Source of the DNA: Macrosoma leucophasiata
Lineage: Eukaryota > Arthropoda > Insecta > Lepidoptera > Hedylidae
NCBI GenBank assembly: GCA_036365455.1
Contig: JAWQUS010000009.1
Coordinates: 3,130,001-3,194,000, forward strand
Reading direction: 5' to 3'
DNA: 64,000 bases
A program made the translations under genes and the position numbers. The notes under the pieces are model-generated. The model did not search any database. It saw nothing but the letters and a program-made list of their open reading frames with translations, and had not been told where the DNA came from. Positions 22,217 to 32,829 of the stretch are shown one piece after another; the stretch's first letter is position 1, and the number at the start of each line of letters is the position of its first letter.

Positions 22217-24094
22217 AAATGTTCACTTATAATAATTGAAAATCCAATAAAACCTTTTTTCGACACTGCAGCTATCACCGGAACTAAGGCTAAACAACCG
22301 CACAAACAACCACGAAGCCTAAGAGGTATGATGAATAATTCCATACTATGATAATTTCGCGTGCATATTCTATAATCTTCCCTAACAAGAACCGTACGGT
22401 ATATTAGTATTCACCATCAAATTATCGAGTTGTGTCAATCTATTGTAACGTGGAACAGTTCGTGAATATGAGCGCCACTAATGCATGAACGCGTCTATAT
22501 GAAGTTCGCAGAATGAATTATGTATTGTCGCTTTTGGTTCTCAGGAATTGACTTTGGCACAAGAGGAATATCAGACTGGTATGATTGTTAGGAGCGTGAC
22601 TGTATGGTGCAACCGCATAATTTGTGAAATCAGTATTCGCGTGAACGCGCGATTTCCTTGGCAATGTAGTTTCATATTCGAAAAGTGAGCAATCTTATTA
22701 ACAATGCTAAAATGGCTTAACCTTGTATTTGTATTTGGCAAAAAGGGCTTACAAGGGCTTACATCATTTAGGTTTTATCGCAGTAAATTATGAAAGAAAT
22801 ATCCTTAATATTTTTGGACACTTCGAAACGCCGACCTTCCACGCATAAATCTATCGTACCCAGTAATAATAAAGTATGAGTAACGAAAACTCATATTTTA
22901 TTATTTTTAAACTCCTACCTAATTATTATCAATGTCTGTAACTACAATGAAATTTTATTATCATGTTCGGATGATTTTTTGCCATTAATTTAATCAGACA
23001 GCTTTACGGGACAGTTTAGTTCTGTAATTGAATTAGTATGAATTTCATTCTTTAATTTCGTTTTGCTGCGCGGTCAAGAAGATAAAAACCTTGTAAGGGG
23101 TACAATTTTAATGTTTTAACTGTGACCAGACGTCTGCAACATGTCACATTTATAATGATTCAATTACTTTTTACTTGGAATTAGTTGATACTGCAACTGT
23201 TCTGTAGATTTCTTGTTCGCTGTTATCTTTTTCAGAACGTAGAATTCATTTAACGTGACATTTAACTTTGTGCCCCTTTTTGTCACAGTTGGTTGTACAT
23301 AAAATACGCGAAAGTAATCGGTAGTGCCATATCTAGTGCATAAAAGTATATTTATAGACAATTAGTACCGCAGTTTGTGTAATATTATTGCCTGGTTTAT
23401 TTTCAGCATTTTTTCTCAATAAAAAGATCGGCGGTGCTTCCATAGTTATGGATATGGCTTTCGTTTTATCAAATAAAAAAAAACAATAAGAGACAGACAT
23501 GGTATCGCCTTTAACACCCTGCTAAAATGCTTAAATTCTGCTCTTCTTGAAGTCGCAAGTAAATAAAAATGTATACTAGAAGAGTAGAACAAAGTGATGT
23601 GAATAAAAATATGTTTTAAATTTTAAATAATACATTGTGTTCACTTAGAAAACTACCGCTGCATTATAGAAGTACCTAGGATTTTTTTTAAGTTACTGTA
23701 TAAGATTACGTGGTTAATAATACCTATACTTCACGAACTCCAACAATATAGCCCAGAATGCTATTTTTGCATTTGCTCGAGCGCGTCAGATTAAGATATG
23801 GGAGTATATGATATACTGATAAGACATGAGATTAAGATATGGCATATACCTTGTACCCCGTCGGTTATTTCCAATAAATTAAAAGTTTGTATATAGAGCC
23901 GCGGCGGAAGGATAGCCCTTAAAAAAAATTCTAAAGGTCTCTACGATCTTACTCATCTTCCGAATCGTCAGAAATTTGGATAGGAGCATTATTTAGGCAC
24001 ATTTTACACTCTCTCAGAATATCTGACACGCTTTTGACGCATCACGTTAATACCGCGCCTTTTTCAAAAACATTTGATTCTTTTATTTCTTTTT
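22217..24094. other. Intergenic, nothing recognised
   Basis: About 1.9 kb of AT-rich DNA. The minus frame at 23164-23361 has no recognisable similarity. Confidence 0.45.
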
Positions 24095-24201
24095 GCATTT
24101 TGACCTCAGGTCTTTGTGTGGGTGTCTATAGGCTGCAGTCATCACTTAACATCAATGTGAACTGCAAGTTTGTTTACCACTACCAATACATAAAAAAAAA
24201 T
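24095..24201 (+). repeat. SINE-like family A, 3' end only
   Basis: GCATTTTGACCTCAGGTCTT to ACATAAAAAAAAA. 5'-truncated, as expected for reverse-transcribed insertion. Confidence 0.7.
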
Positions 24202-25556
24202 CTGACGCGCTGGAGTTAATTCAAAATTCCCCTCTTTGGCCCCCTACTGCTACAAGAAAACATTTCTGATACCTATTCAATTCACTTTTAACGTAGGTAT
24301 CCTGTTAAATTTAGTGAATTCAGTAAAGCAACTTTTCAGCTTAATGACATGTTCTTCATTCGAATCTGTTCGTATCAGTTGTTGTGGATAGAGATCTCTT
24401 GCATCTGATTATGGTAATATCAAACAGTATCGATTTGCAGTCCGCTCGATTGCCCTGTCGATTATAGTCGCATTCCAAGTTTCGTTCTTGAGTGAAATAT
24501 GTCTGTTTCTTTTTGTTTAAGGGTATTTGTGTATATCTGTCTTGTTCTTTTCCTTGTTCTTTGCTAAATTATCTATGGATTAAAACCGAATGTTCAATCT
24601 GTGCAATGGAATTAAAAAAAGATATGTAACGTCAGCTAGTCAAAGCGTGAGTGCGAAGTGACGTAGTGTTCAGTGCGTGTTTATTGTTATTTTGTGATGT
24701 GTTTGTGATTTTGAAGTCGTTAAAGTTTTGTTATTTTCAAGGTAAGTAATGCACTAATACATATTAATAAGGATTTCAGCATGAGACACTAAATTTAGCA
24801 TTTTTAAACCCAAAACATTAGGTGGCATATTTTGGCGAATGACGTAACAATTTGGTGCTCATTTTTTACATTTTTGGATGTTTTATCATCCTAAATGTAA
24901 ATAATACGATGAATCACGTAGTTACCTTCTGAAATATCAAAAAATAAAAGTAAAATACGGCAATTTAGTTCAGAAAATGTGAGTTTCAAATGCGCGCAAT
25001 TGTTACGGCTCGTGCCTCCAGTTTTTGCGTTTTTTTTTAAAGGGCTGTAATGAAATTAATTTGTAGGAACAGGTGGTTGGTTTTATTTTTTATACTAATC
25101 TGTATACTATAGACATTGTATTTAAAAATAAAAAACCCTATGTCATCGCTTTACTTTTTAAGATATGACCGTTTAAACATAGGTACTGTTCAAGAACGCG
25201 AATCTCTGTGTTTAGCGTCTCATAACTCGACACTGTTGTTGAATATTAACAGGCAAAATACTTAAGTTTATACCTGCACTCATACTAAACATAAAAAATA
25301 CCACTTGACAGTATTACTGTTTCAACTTTAGGCACAATCATTGTTTATGTGAAACCCGAGCCGTCGGCGCCGGGCGTTCGTATCAACAAAAAATCTTGCG
25401 GGACATTTTAGGCATGTCAAGGTCGCGGCGCCGGGCAAGCGAGCGGTTAGCGCGGATATATTTGACAATTGTGTGAGACTGTAGCACACTATCAAATTAA
25501 ATGTGCCTATTTGCAGAAAGGATAATTAATGTAATTTAAATAATGATCTGTGGTAT
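24202..25556. other. Intergenic; possible non-coding first exon near 24650-24741
   Basis: A GTG-rich stretch ends in TTTTCAAG/GTAAGTAATG, with a strong splice donor at 24742. It looks like a 5' untranslated exon, but no downstream exon was found in the window. GC-rich words (GGCGCCGGGC) recur at 25367 and 25429. Confidence 0.25.
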
Positions 25557-25909
25557 GAGATTTCGGCTTATTTCGGGTCTGTAGATCATTATCTCTTTTG
25601 CCCCCCTATGTGACGTTTGTTGACCATTTTGATCAAGTTTTGATAAATACCTGTAGCGTCCACTACAATAAGGCGCCAACTGGTGGAACACAGACGAAAC
25701 CTCACACTACTTGTCTAGTACGGTAGATGGCGTGAAAGTGCCAATCGGCTAGTTTCGGCTTCATGGAGCGTTATCCGTGTTGTACGTTGTCTACTTAAGC
25801 CTCCGTAGTCTGGTATTGGTCAAAACTTGATGAAAATGGTAGACTAACGTCAAATAGGTAAGGTCCGAAAGAGATAACGCTCTACAGATCCGAAATAAGC
25901 CGACGTCTC
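25557..25909. mobile_element. Foldback MITE with about 95-bp arms and a nested insert
   Basis: The left arm (CGGCTTATTTCGGGTCTGTA ... CATTTTGATCAAGTTTTGAT) is mirrored on the right (GTCAAAACTTGATGAAAATG ... TACAGATCCGAAATAAGCCG). Between the arms, 25652-25811 starts TGTAGCGTCCACTACA and includes about 85 bp also found inside another repeat at 29510. No coding part. Confidence 0.75.
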
Positions 25910-25977
25910 TTCCTAAAGTCGATGTGCATTATTTCTTGTTGGATACTGTACTTACCAGTGCTTACGTAGGTAGTGTG

Positions 25978-26030
25978 CAGCAGAGATAACGCTCTACGAA
26001 GTCGATAGTTTCGACTTCGTTATTGTCTCT
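25978..26030. repeat. Short foldback sharing words with the preceding MITE
   Basis: AGAGATAACGCTCTACGAAG and CGAAGTCGA-TAGTT-TCGACTTCG form a hairpin whose outer part (AGAGATAACGCTCTAC) also occurs at the right arm of 25557-25909. It may be a second, reduced copy. Confidence 0.55.
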
Positions 26031-26045
26031 TTCGTAGGCTCGATG

Positions 26046-26851
26046 TGCAATATTTTTTGATGTAACCTTTATGTGATGCAAGTAGCAAATAAGCATACCT
26101 TAAAAAAAGTGTTTTCGGTATCTTTAAATTTGTCTTTCTCGAATCTAACGATGATACCTATTTAAATACAAATATTTTGATTGCGATTTAGATTTGTACA
26201 TAGCTAGCTTTTTAGAAGTTCAATGGCTGTGAATCTTTCATCAAAAACTTTGACGCTGGTTTGTTACTACCCACATGTAAAACCGCAGTATTAAAATATA
26301 AACGCATTCGTGTACGGTGTGTGTTATATCAAAACTTTGTCACTCGATCCCCGTGGAGTCGTGAAGATGGATCACAAGCTGGCTCTATAATGCATACATC
26401 GTCCAAGTTTCGAGGTCAACGCAGGGCAAATTAGCGTTTTAATAATTTAACTTAGATCCGCAGTGACTTGGTGACAAGCAGGTCGTTAAAATTAATATTT
26501 CACAGTCGCTAGTTCGACACTCGACCCGGTTACAGCGCGTATTGGTACGCGTTTCGGGCCACTCGACATTTTTCACGTAATTTAAATCTTCAAACATTGT
26601 GTGGGAAATGCATTAAAATAATTACGTATGTTCAGTATTTGGCCTCAATTTTACAACGTAAGTGTATTTTTGTGTTATTTTTATATTTTTATGTGGGAGG
26701 TGACTAGAGCATTTGGTCTTCAGTATTCAGTATAAGCTAGGTAATAGAACTGAGTGTAGAGTCTTTAGTTTAAGCATTTAAGCTGTAGTGTTCTACTATT
26801 ACTAAGGCTGAATGGCGTCATTTTACTTTAGCTTTAACAAATTTGTTAAAG
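26046..26851. other. Intergenic, nothing firm
   Basis: TGTGATGCAAGTAGCAAATA at 26073 is a worn family A word. GC-richer DNA at 26340-26560 has no open frame of note. Confidence 0.4.
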
Positions 26852-26853
26852 TA

Positions 26854-27911
26854 GGGGAGAGGGGGGCATGGCGGGGTAGTTAACTGTTGAAATCCAATAA
26901 AACTGTTAATATTATTCTTATCTGATTTTTTTTTATGTTAATCATTATCTGCTGTAATCAGTCCTTCGATTTCACTAATTATTAGGAACTCCTGTTTGAT
27001 AATTATATAAAAAAATTAAAAAATGTTCAATGAGTCCGATCTCCCTATCTTACCCCTTGGGTAGGGTAAGATGGGGCGATGGTACTTATTACATAATTAC
27101 AAGATTTTTATTATCATAATGAGTATCATTACGTGAAAAGTCTTAAATTTATGATTGCTGGCAAAATTCACATCAAAATACCCCGTATCTTCGTCTTCAT
27201 CTTCGACACCACCACAACTACAGTGTGCCCATTTTTCACACACTGCACATGCCACCCATCCTTCTGTAGACTCTAAATAGCGACCTGCACAATAAAGACA
27301 GGGCGTCTATTCTTCGCTTTAGTCACTTTACATTTTTTGGCATCTTGTTTGTTTTTGTGGTTTCCTAAGTTCTTTTATTAGTTTTCTCTTCTGTTTAGTA
27401 TCATCTGCCAGCTTCTGTTTCTTAATCGTTCCTTACAAATCGTTCTTTTATGGCGATGAGGTAATTATTGCGGATTTCCTTCCCTTTTTGCTACATTAGC
27501 TGTTTTTCGTGTCGCTGGAAATGGCATAATTTGTTGGAGGGTTCGCATGCCATGCGAACTTTAATAAATTATTGAACAAAAAGCGGTATTCACACGCTAA
27601 TAAGTAACTACTTGCCTGTTTTTGTGAATCTTTACACAAATGAAAGAAAAAGCACAGTATCTGTTATAACAAAATTTAGACCACTAACACTAATCAAGTG
27701 AAATGAAAAAATTACAAGGGATTTGGCAAAACTCAGTTTTTTCCAATTATTTAACAAATGTGACAGTGTTTTTACCCGACCTCTGTGCTAATTCATTGAC
27801 ATCATGACGGCGCATCGTCATGCACTTGCGGGATTCTGGTTGGTCAAATGTTACGCTGTATAAAGCCATTGCCCCGTCTTGCCCGCAACCCCGTCTTGCC
27901 CCCCTCTCCCC
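26854..27911 (-). mobile_element. pogo-like DNA transposon, 1,058 bp, internally deleted
   Basis: The ends GGGGAGAGGGGGGC and its inverse GCCCCCCTCTCCCC are each flanked by TA (26852-26853, 27912-27913), as in the Tc1/mariner/pogo group. A second near-repeat of the end word (GCAAGACGGGG) follows inside. The length is too short for a complete transposase, and only a C-terminal remnant is seen on the minus strand (next entry). Confidence 0.75.
27097..27330 (-). pseudogene. Transposase C-terminal PHD-type zinc finger remnant
   Basis: The minus strand reads RRPCLYCAGRYLESTEGW then VACAVCEKWAHCSCGG, followed by an acidic stretch and a stop at 27097-27099. The order C-x2-C ... W-x2-C-x2-C-x2-W-x-H-x-C-x-C fits the PHD-like finger at the end of some insect pogo and DDE transposases. 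The catalytic domain is missing. Upstream of the finger a lysine-rich part is still readable. Confidence 0.6.
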
Positions 27912-27913
27912 TA

Positions 27914-28357
27914 TCGGTTATGTTTAAAAACGAGAGATTGTGCAACCGTCTGAAAATTTTTAAATGACGTCATAATTTTTTTTTTTTCGTAACTAGACGA
28001 GCTGCGCTAGTTAATGGTAAAGCTAACCTCAAAATTATATGACAGATGATAAGCGAATGTATCAATCCTACCAGGGTTTAATAAAGTCAAAATGCAGTTG
28101 CAGGATGCGTCGCAGCAGCGTATTTTGAGTCAAAATACGCTGCTACGCCGCATTCTGCAATAACTGTTTTTTGAATTTAGCTGAGCTAGTAAAAACACCT
28201 TTGATGGCAGAACGTGGTTTATTAAATTTTGCAAGACACCAAGACATTACATTTCTGTATTTCTGTGTAGGAGCGGAGCAGAGAGAAGACAAGAACAATC
28301 CATAGACATAGTGTTGCCATTACCATTGAATTTATTTAGTTAACTTACATACTTCTT
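27914..28357. other. Intergenic with a local inverted repeat
   Basis: CGTCGCAGCAGCGTATTTTG near 28107 and CAAAATACGCTGCTACG just after it form a hairpin. Otherwise nothing was recognised. Confidence 0.45.
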
Positions 28358-28645
28358 ACTGGTGGTAGAGCTCCAGTGACGGAGCTCGCGGGCGTAGGCA
28401 CCACTGCATTACCTAATATACTTGCCGCTAAATGGTAGTGTTCAGCACTATCGTGTTCCGGTCAGGTGGTAATGTACGGCCCTGTAATTTCCGGCACAGA
28501 GGCATAACACCTTAGGCCTCAAGAGTGGTAACGCATCTGCATTTTGATCTCGGTCTTTGTGTGGATGTCTATAGGCTGCAGTCATCACTTAACATCAATG
28601 TGAACTGCATGCTTGTTTGCCAATTCCATAACATAAAAAAAAAAA
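28358..28645 (+). repeat. SINE-like family A, full-length copy
   Basis: ACTGGTGGTAGAGCTCCAGT at the 5' end and ACATAAAAAAAAAAA at the 3' end. One of the best-preserved copies; with 37031-37315 it can serve as a reference. Confidence 0.85.
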
Positions 28646-29451
28646 TCTTAATACTGTAAAAGGCAATGTAACTGTTATTGTCACATTTGACAATAACCAT
28701 AACTTAAACAATTTTGGTGCAACCGGATCTAAGTCATCAAGGTAGGTACTAAGTAAAACACAAAAAAAATGACATTGATTTACAATAACACCATTGTATC
28801 CAATAGTTTAACCGTATCATAGTTGGAGACTCGTGCGGGTTCTCTACGAATAACTGAATAGATAAGTTATTCCCAAAATGTGAACCGTTTTAATATTTTC
28901 TTATGTTACCCCACGTTCCACAAACAGGATTTAATAACGTAACGGAACTAAATCAAATATCACAAAGCCTTTTCTGTTGTTACGTGCACCGAATTTTACT
29001 GAGCGACGTGTGACAGGCCAGTTTTTGCTGTTTACCGGAGCGAGATTATGTTACAACGAAATCTGGTTAGTAAACACAACACATAGGAAAGAAAGTAACA
29101 GAAAAACACATTTATAACTCTCAGAGTTTTCGTCTGTAGATCTCCACGAATAGTGTTTGTAATCTGCTGACAGAAAATCTGTAAAGCATATTTTAAATGT
29201 TATAACCGACAGAAATAAATATTTATGGGTTTTAATGATGCTACAAAATATTTTATTAAGAATTTTGGAATTCTGTGTGTGTATTAACGTATAGGACTGA
29301 TAATCAAAAGTCACAATCATCAGGCATCTTCTAGTCTAGTATGAGCGTCATGGCAATTCATACAAAGGCTCACTCCATATTACATGGTGAAACCGATCGA
29401 AAGTTATAGGAAGTACAGAAGTATACTAAAGTGTCAATATACCAATATCTT
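28646..29451. other. Intergenic, nothing recognised
   Basis: AT-rich. The minus-strand frame at 29051-29320 (89 codons) has no known family. Confidence 0.45.
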
Positions 29452-29940
29452 ACTGGTGGTAGAGTTCCAATGTAGGAGCTCGAGGGCGTAGGCACCATCG
29501 CATTACCTATGTAGCGTCCACTACATTAAGGCGCCAACTAGTGGAACACAGATGAAAACTCACAGTACTTGTCTAGTACGATAGATGGCGTACATTCGAA
29601 TTACATCGCACATGCGAAGATTTCTCAAGAGTTGGCATATATACAACTTCCCAACGACAATCGTTGGGCCGCGGCCCGCCAGGCGCTACCACCTCGCCTG
29701 GTTGGAGGATCCTCCCTTTTCGCCGGAGGAACACTTCCACTCATTCCTCCACACCTAATTACCTGCCGCTAAATGGTAGCGTTCAGCACTATCGTGTTCC
29801 AGTTAGATGGTAATGTATGGCAATAACTATTACAGAGACATGACACCTTAGGTCACAGGGGTGGCAACGCATCTGCATTTTGACCTCTGGTTTTTATGTG
29901 GATGTTTATAGGTTGCAGTCATCACTTAACATACTTACAT
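29452..29940 (+). repeat. SINE-like family A, split by an insertion
   Basis: The 5' part is 29452-29509 and the 3' part 29758-29940. The interruption is the separate element at 29510-29752. The 3' part ends without a clean A tail. Confidence 0.75.
29510..29752. mobile_element. 243-bp insertion inside a family A SINE
   Basis: ACCTA on both sides (29505-29509, 29753-29757) suggests a 5-bp target duplication. It begins TGTAGCGTCCACTACATTAA and has a GC-rich second half (GGGCCGCGGCCCGCC). Its first about 85 bp match 25652-25737. It could be a solo LTR or a MITE; I cannot decide. The frame at 29569-29772 crosses its border and is spurious. Confidence 0.55.
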
Positions 29941-30569
29941 ACTAACATACTTCAAATCACGTGTTGTTCATAGATTGGGGTAAGGAAGTAAGTTATACGA
30001 GTATCCATATTTGCATACGTACTTTTTTCAAAGTTGCTTTTCATTATAATTTCTTTATTATTTTAAATAAATGTAACATAATTAACCCAATCAATTAGAA
30101 TTTTAATGTATAGCAGCAATCGTGCCATCAACGAAATTCAACCTTAATCCATATAATTTGGAATGAAACAAATAGATCGATTCCATTGCGAAATGAAAAT
30201 ACGCTTTGATTTCCTCATCGAATCAAAGCTTTCAGAGCACAAGGCCTGATGAAGCTACGAAAAATCGGTAAAACCTCATTCAGAACATCAAACGCTTTTA
30301 GCTTATTAAATTTTCGTGTATGGAAATGTTCGATCATAAACGCACTGAGTACGAGACGAGTTGTCTTGGTTAGCTCTTGTTGTGTGATGTTTCTGATATT
30401 ATATTCCTATAATTTGCTCGTCGTGTTTGTTAAGAACAGGAGTATTACTCTTTTGTTCACAGTACAGTAACATAGTAGTCTATACATACATCGACGATAG
30501 AACCGAAATATAGCTGTGTTGTGTGGTCGATGGTAGATACGAGTATGATGCAGATAGCAATGAATGATA

Positions 30570-30633
30570 GCAATCGAATCCAGAACCTCCAGCGTAATAG
30601 TAGTGGCCTGCTACCACTACGCTACTGAGGCAG
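30570..30633 (-). repeat. tRNA-derived SINE family B, 5' head only
   Basis: The minus strand reads CTGCCTCAGTAGCGTAGTGG and TAGCAGGCCACTACTATTACG, the tRNA-like head of family B, breaking off in the B-box region. Confidence 0.7.
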
Positions 30634-30872
30634 ATATTTTCGCATTCAAGACGCCTATAACACGTGAAAAGTGTCTTGAACAAAATTTAGTCAACTTTGG
30701 CCTTGAAATATGTTTCTTATTTCTAGACATAAATATTGTTTTAATCGTTAATAGCTGTATTATATATTTTACTATATTATAGAAATTATTCTAGTAGTTC
30801 AGGAATGAATAAAAAAGTTTATTTATTTCGTTAATTAATATAATAAGGAGAGTTCAAGAGGAAAAACAACTT

Positions 30873-30985
30873 AGGCATCAGAGGTGATAACGCATCTGTA
30901 TTTTGAATTGCGGTTTTTTGTAAATGTCTATAGGCTAAAGTATTCACTTATCATTAATGTGAACTGCATGCTTGTTTGTTGACTT
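30873..30985 (+). repeat. SINE-like family A, worn 3' half
   Basis: TTAGGCATCAGAGGTGATAA, CGCATCTGTATTTTGA and TGTGAACTGCATGCTTGTTT are recognisable among many changes. Confidence 0.55.
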
Positions 30986-31329
30986 TCGATCAGATTGACA
31001 TCAGATAGAGAGATAAGTGTATATATTAGAAACCAAATAAAGGCAAAGATTAATCAAAAATTATTATCGCGAAACGACTCGGCGACATAATGTGTATGAA
31101 AAGTAATCTAGTATCGTTTACCCTATCTGTCATATTTGTTTTTTTTTTTAGTTTAATGGCATCGCTTGATATGCATATTGCCAGTGTCAAGTAAAACGAT
31201 ATTTCGTATTCGTAATAAGCAACATAAAAGTCAGAGCCAGTCAATCAGTCCGGTCAGTCAGAGTCACAGTAATTCGAGTAAAGCGATGGCAACTTTACCA
31301 GAACATTTACAATGAATGTTTTTATATTA

Positions 31330-31600
31330 TTTCGCATTAACACATGCTTGTGAAATATATTTTATTTTTAAAGAAAAATAGCCTAACTAGCATAGTTGGT
31401 AATAGATGGCGCTGCTGCTACCATAAAGCAATGCAATAGATGTGAAGGAAAGATTTGACAAATCGGGCAGGGCTTCAGTAGCTCAATTGGAAGAGCGGCT
31501 GGACTAGATTCTCAGTAGGTCGCGAGTTCGAGTCTCGCCTGAAGTCAAATTTTCTTTCCATTTTTCTTTAAAAATAAAATATTTACAATGAAGTTTTGGA
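31330..31600. mobile_element. Foldback element carrying a tRNA-like core, copy 1
   Basis: ATTTTATTTTTAAAGAAAAAT (from 31360) is the exact inverse of ATTTTTCTTTAAAAATAAAAT (from 31560). GGAAAGATTTGAC and GTCAAATTTTCTTTCC lie inside them. The core is the tRNA-like segment at 31472-31546. The outer words (TTTCGCATTAACACATGC) recur in copy 2 at 38520. The left arm is interrupted by about 70 bp (31382-31450). Confidence 0.65.
31472..31546 (+). ncRNA. tRNA-like sequence, probably not a working tRNA
   Basis: Acceptor halves GCTTCAG and CTGAAGT pair (one G-U), a D stem GCTC/GAGC and a T stem GCGAG/CTCGC with loop TTCGAGT are present. The anticodon arm is poor and two nucleotides too long between D and T stems, so the anticodon cannot be read safely. 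A and B boxes are near consensus, so pol III transcription is possible. Confidence 0.5.
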
Positions 31601-32199
31601 GGCAACCCGAAAGAACGTGTTTTCGCACTGTTATTCTATTTCACTATACACGAGCACTGTAATAAGCCTTTATCAAACAAAATGCCACCAACTTTGTTTA
31701 ATACAACTCAAAAATACACCAAGATAACCACCAAATTAAATAAAATAAGAGCACCACACGCATCCTTCAAGCATCCCGCCAAAACCCTATTTGTTTTTTA
31801 ACGTGAAAATGATTATTATCTAAAAAGTATTCTTGTCAAGATTGATCATAAAAATGCTGAATACGTCCGTTAATGTTAAAAATACTGAGTGCACCGATTG
31901 TGTACAGTTGTGAGATGCAACATTGTTTTATTAACTAAGTGGTAGACGTGGTAGTAAGCTAACAAGCATTTCGATCGAAGATGCTGGTTTTATGCAAATG
32001 CATTTCATTTTTATCTGTTTCCATTTCAAAGATTAAATCTTTTGACTGCGTTAGCAAATTCATGCTGATGTAATTGGCTTTTCTATTAGATGCCAATTCG
32101 TCGTGCCAAATGATTTATTTGAATCAAAAATACTCTGCATACATTTAATTTCTGTTGAAGTTGAATATCAGCAATTGTATGAAATACCTATGAGATGCA
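31601..32199. other. Intergenic, nothing recognised
   Basis: AT-rich, without gene or repeat signal. Confidence 0.45.
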
Positions 32200-32434
32200 A
32201 CGGCGCCGGTCTAGAGCGCAGGTAATACCGCTTTACTATATCTAGTTGCCCATAAATGGTAGTAATCAACGATATCGTGTTCCAGTCATGTGGTAATGTA
32301 GGGGAACCAGTTTAGGCCTCAGGAGTGGTAACGTGAGATCTCGGGTTATTAGGTAGATATTTACTTATGGGCTACACTACTTACTTACTATTAATGCGAA
32401 CTGTAAGCTTGTTTGCTACTCTCATATTAAAAAA
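32200..32434 (+). repeat. SINE-like family A, worn copy
   Basis: AAATGGTAGTAATCAACGAT, ATCGTGTTCCAGTCATGTGG and TTTAGGCCTCAGGAGTGGTA follow the family order; the 5' end is replaced by unrelated sequence. Confidence 0.6.
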
Positions 32435-32500
32435 CCGTTTGTAGAAAAGTATTGTATCTACATTTATCTTTGGCTTTTATGTTGCCTTCTATTTCATAAT

Positions 32501-32819
32501 ACTGAACTGCCTCAGTAGCGTAGTGGTAGCAGGCCACTACTATTACGCTGGAGGTCCTGGGTTCGATTCCCGGGTCGGGGACTATCAGAGAAAACGGTTT
32601 AAAATCCTTTATCTCTGCTTCTATTGGGATTTTTCCATTTTCTGGAAGTTTCCTAGTACCTCGGAGTTTGGTAATGTGCCCGGAGATGGCAAGAGGTTCG
32701 CCACCTGTTACATGGGCCAAAACGTTACCGGCGAGTCAGTGTTTAAATGTATGATTGAATGCATGCATTTACCTCTGCCTACCCCTTCGGGGATTACAGG
32801 CGTGAAGTTACGTTACGTT
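32501..32819 (+). repeat. tRNA-derived SINE family B, complete copy
   Basis: A head with A box (TAGCGTAGTGGTAGCAGG) and B box (GGTTCGATTCC), a body with GGGATTTTTCCATTTTCTG and AATGTGCCCGGAGATGGC, and a tail GGGGATTACAGGCGTGAAGT. It is flanked by the exact 10-bp duplication ATTTCATAAT (32491-32500, 32820-32829). About 319 bp. The long frames on both strands here are shadows. Confidence 0.9.
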
Positions 32820-32829
32820 ATTTCATAAT

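Noticed and set aside
32501..32580. A functional tRNA gene at the SINE head (also 41931-42250 and 30570-30633)
   Set aside because: The same head occurs three times with a shared SINE body or as a broken piece, and the complete copies have target-site duplications.
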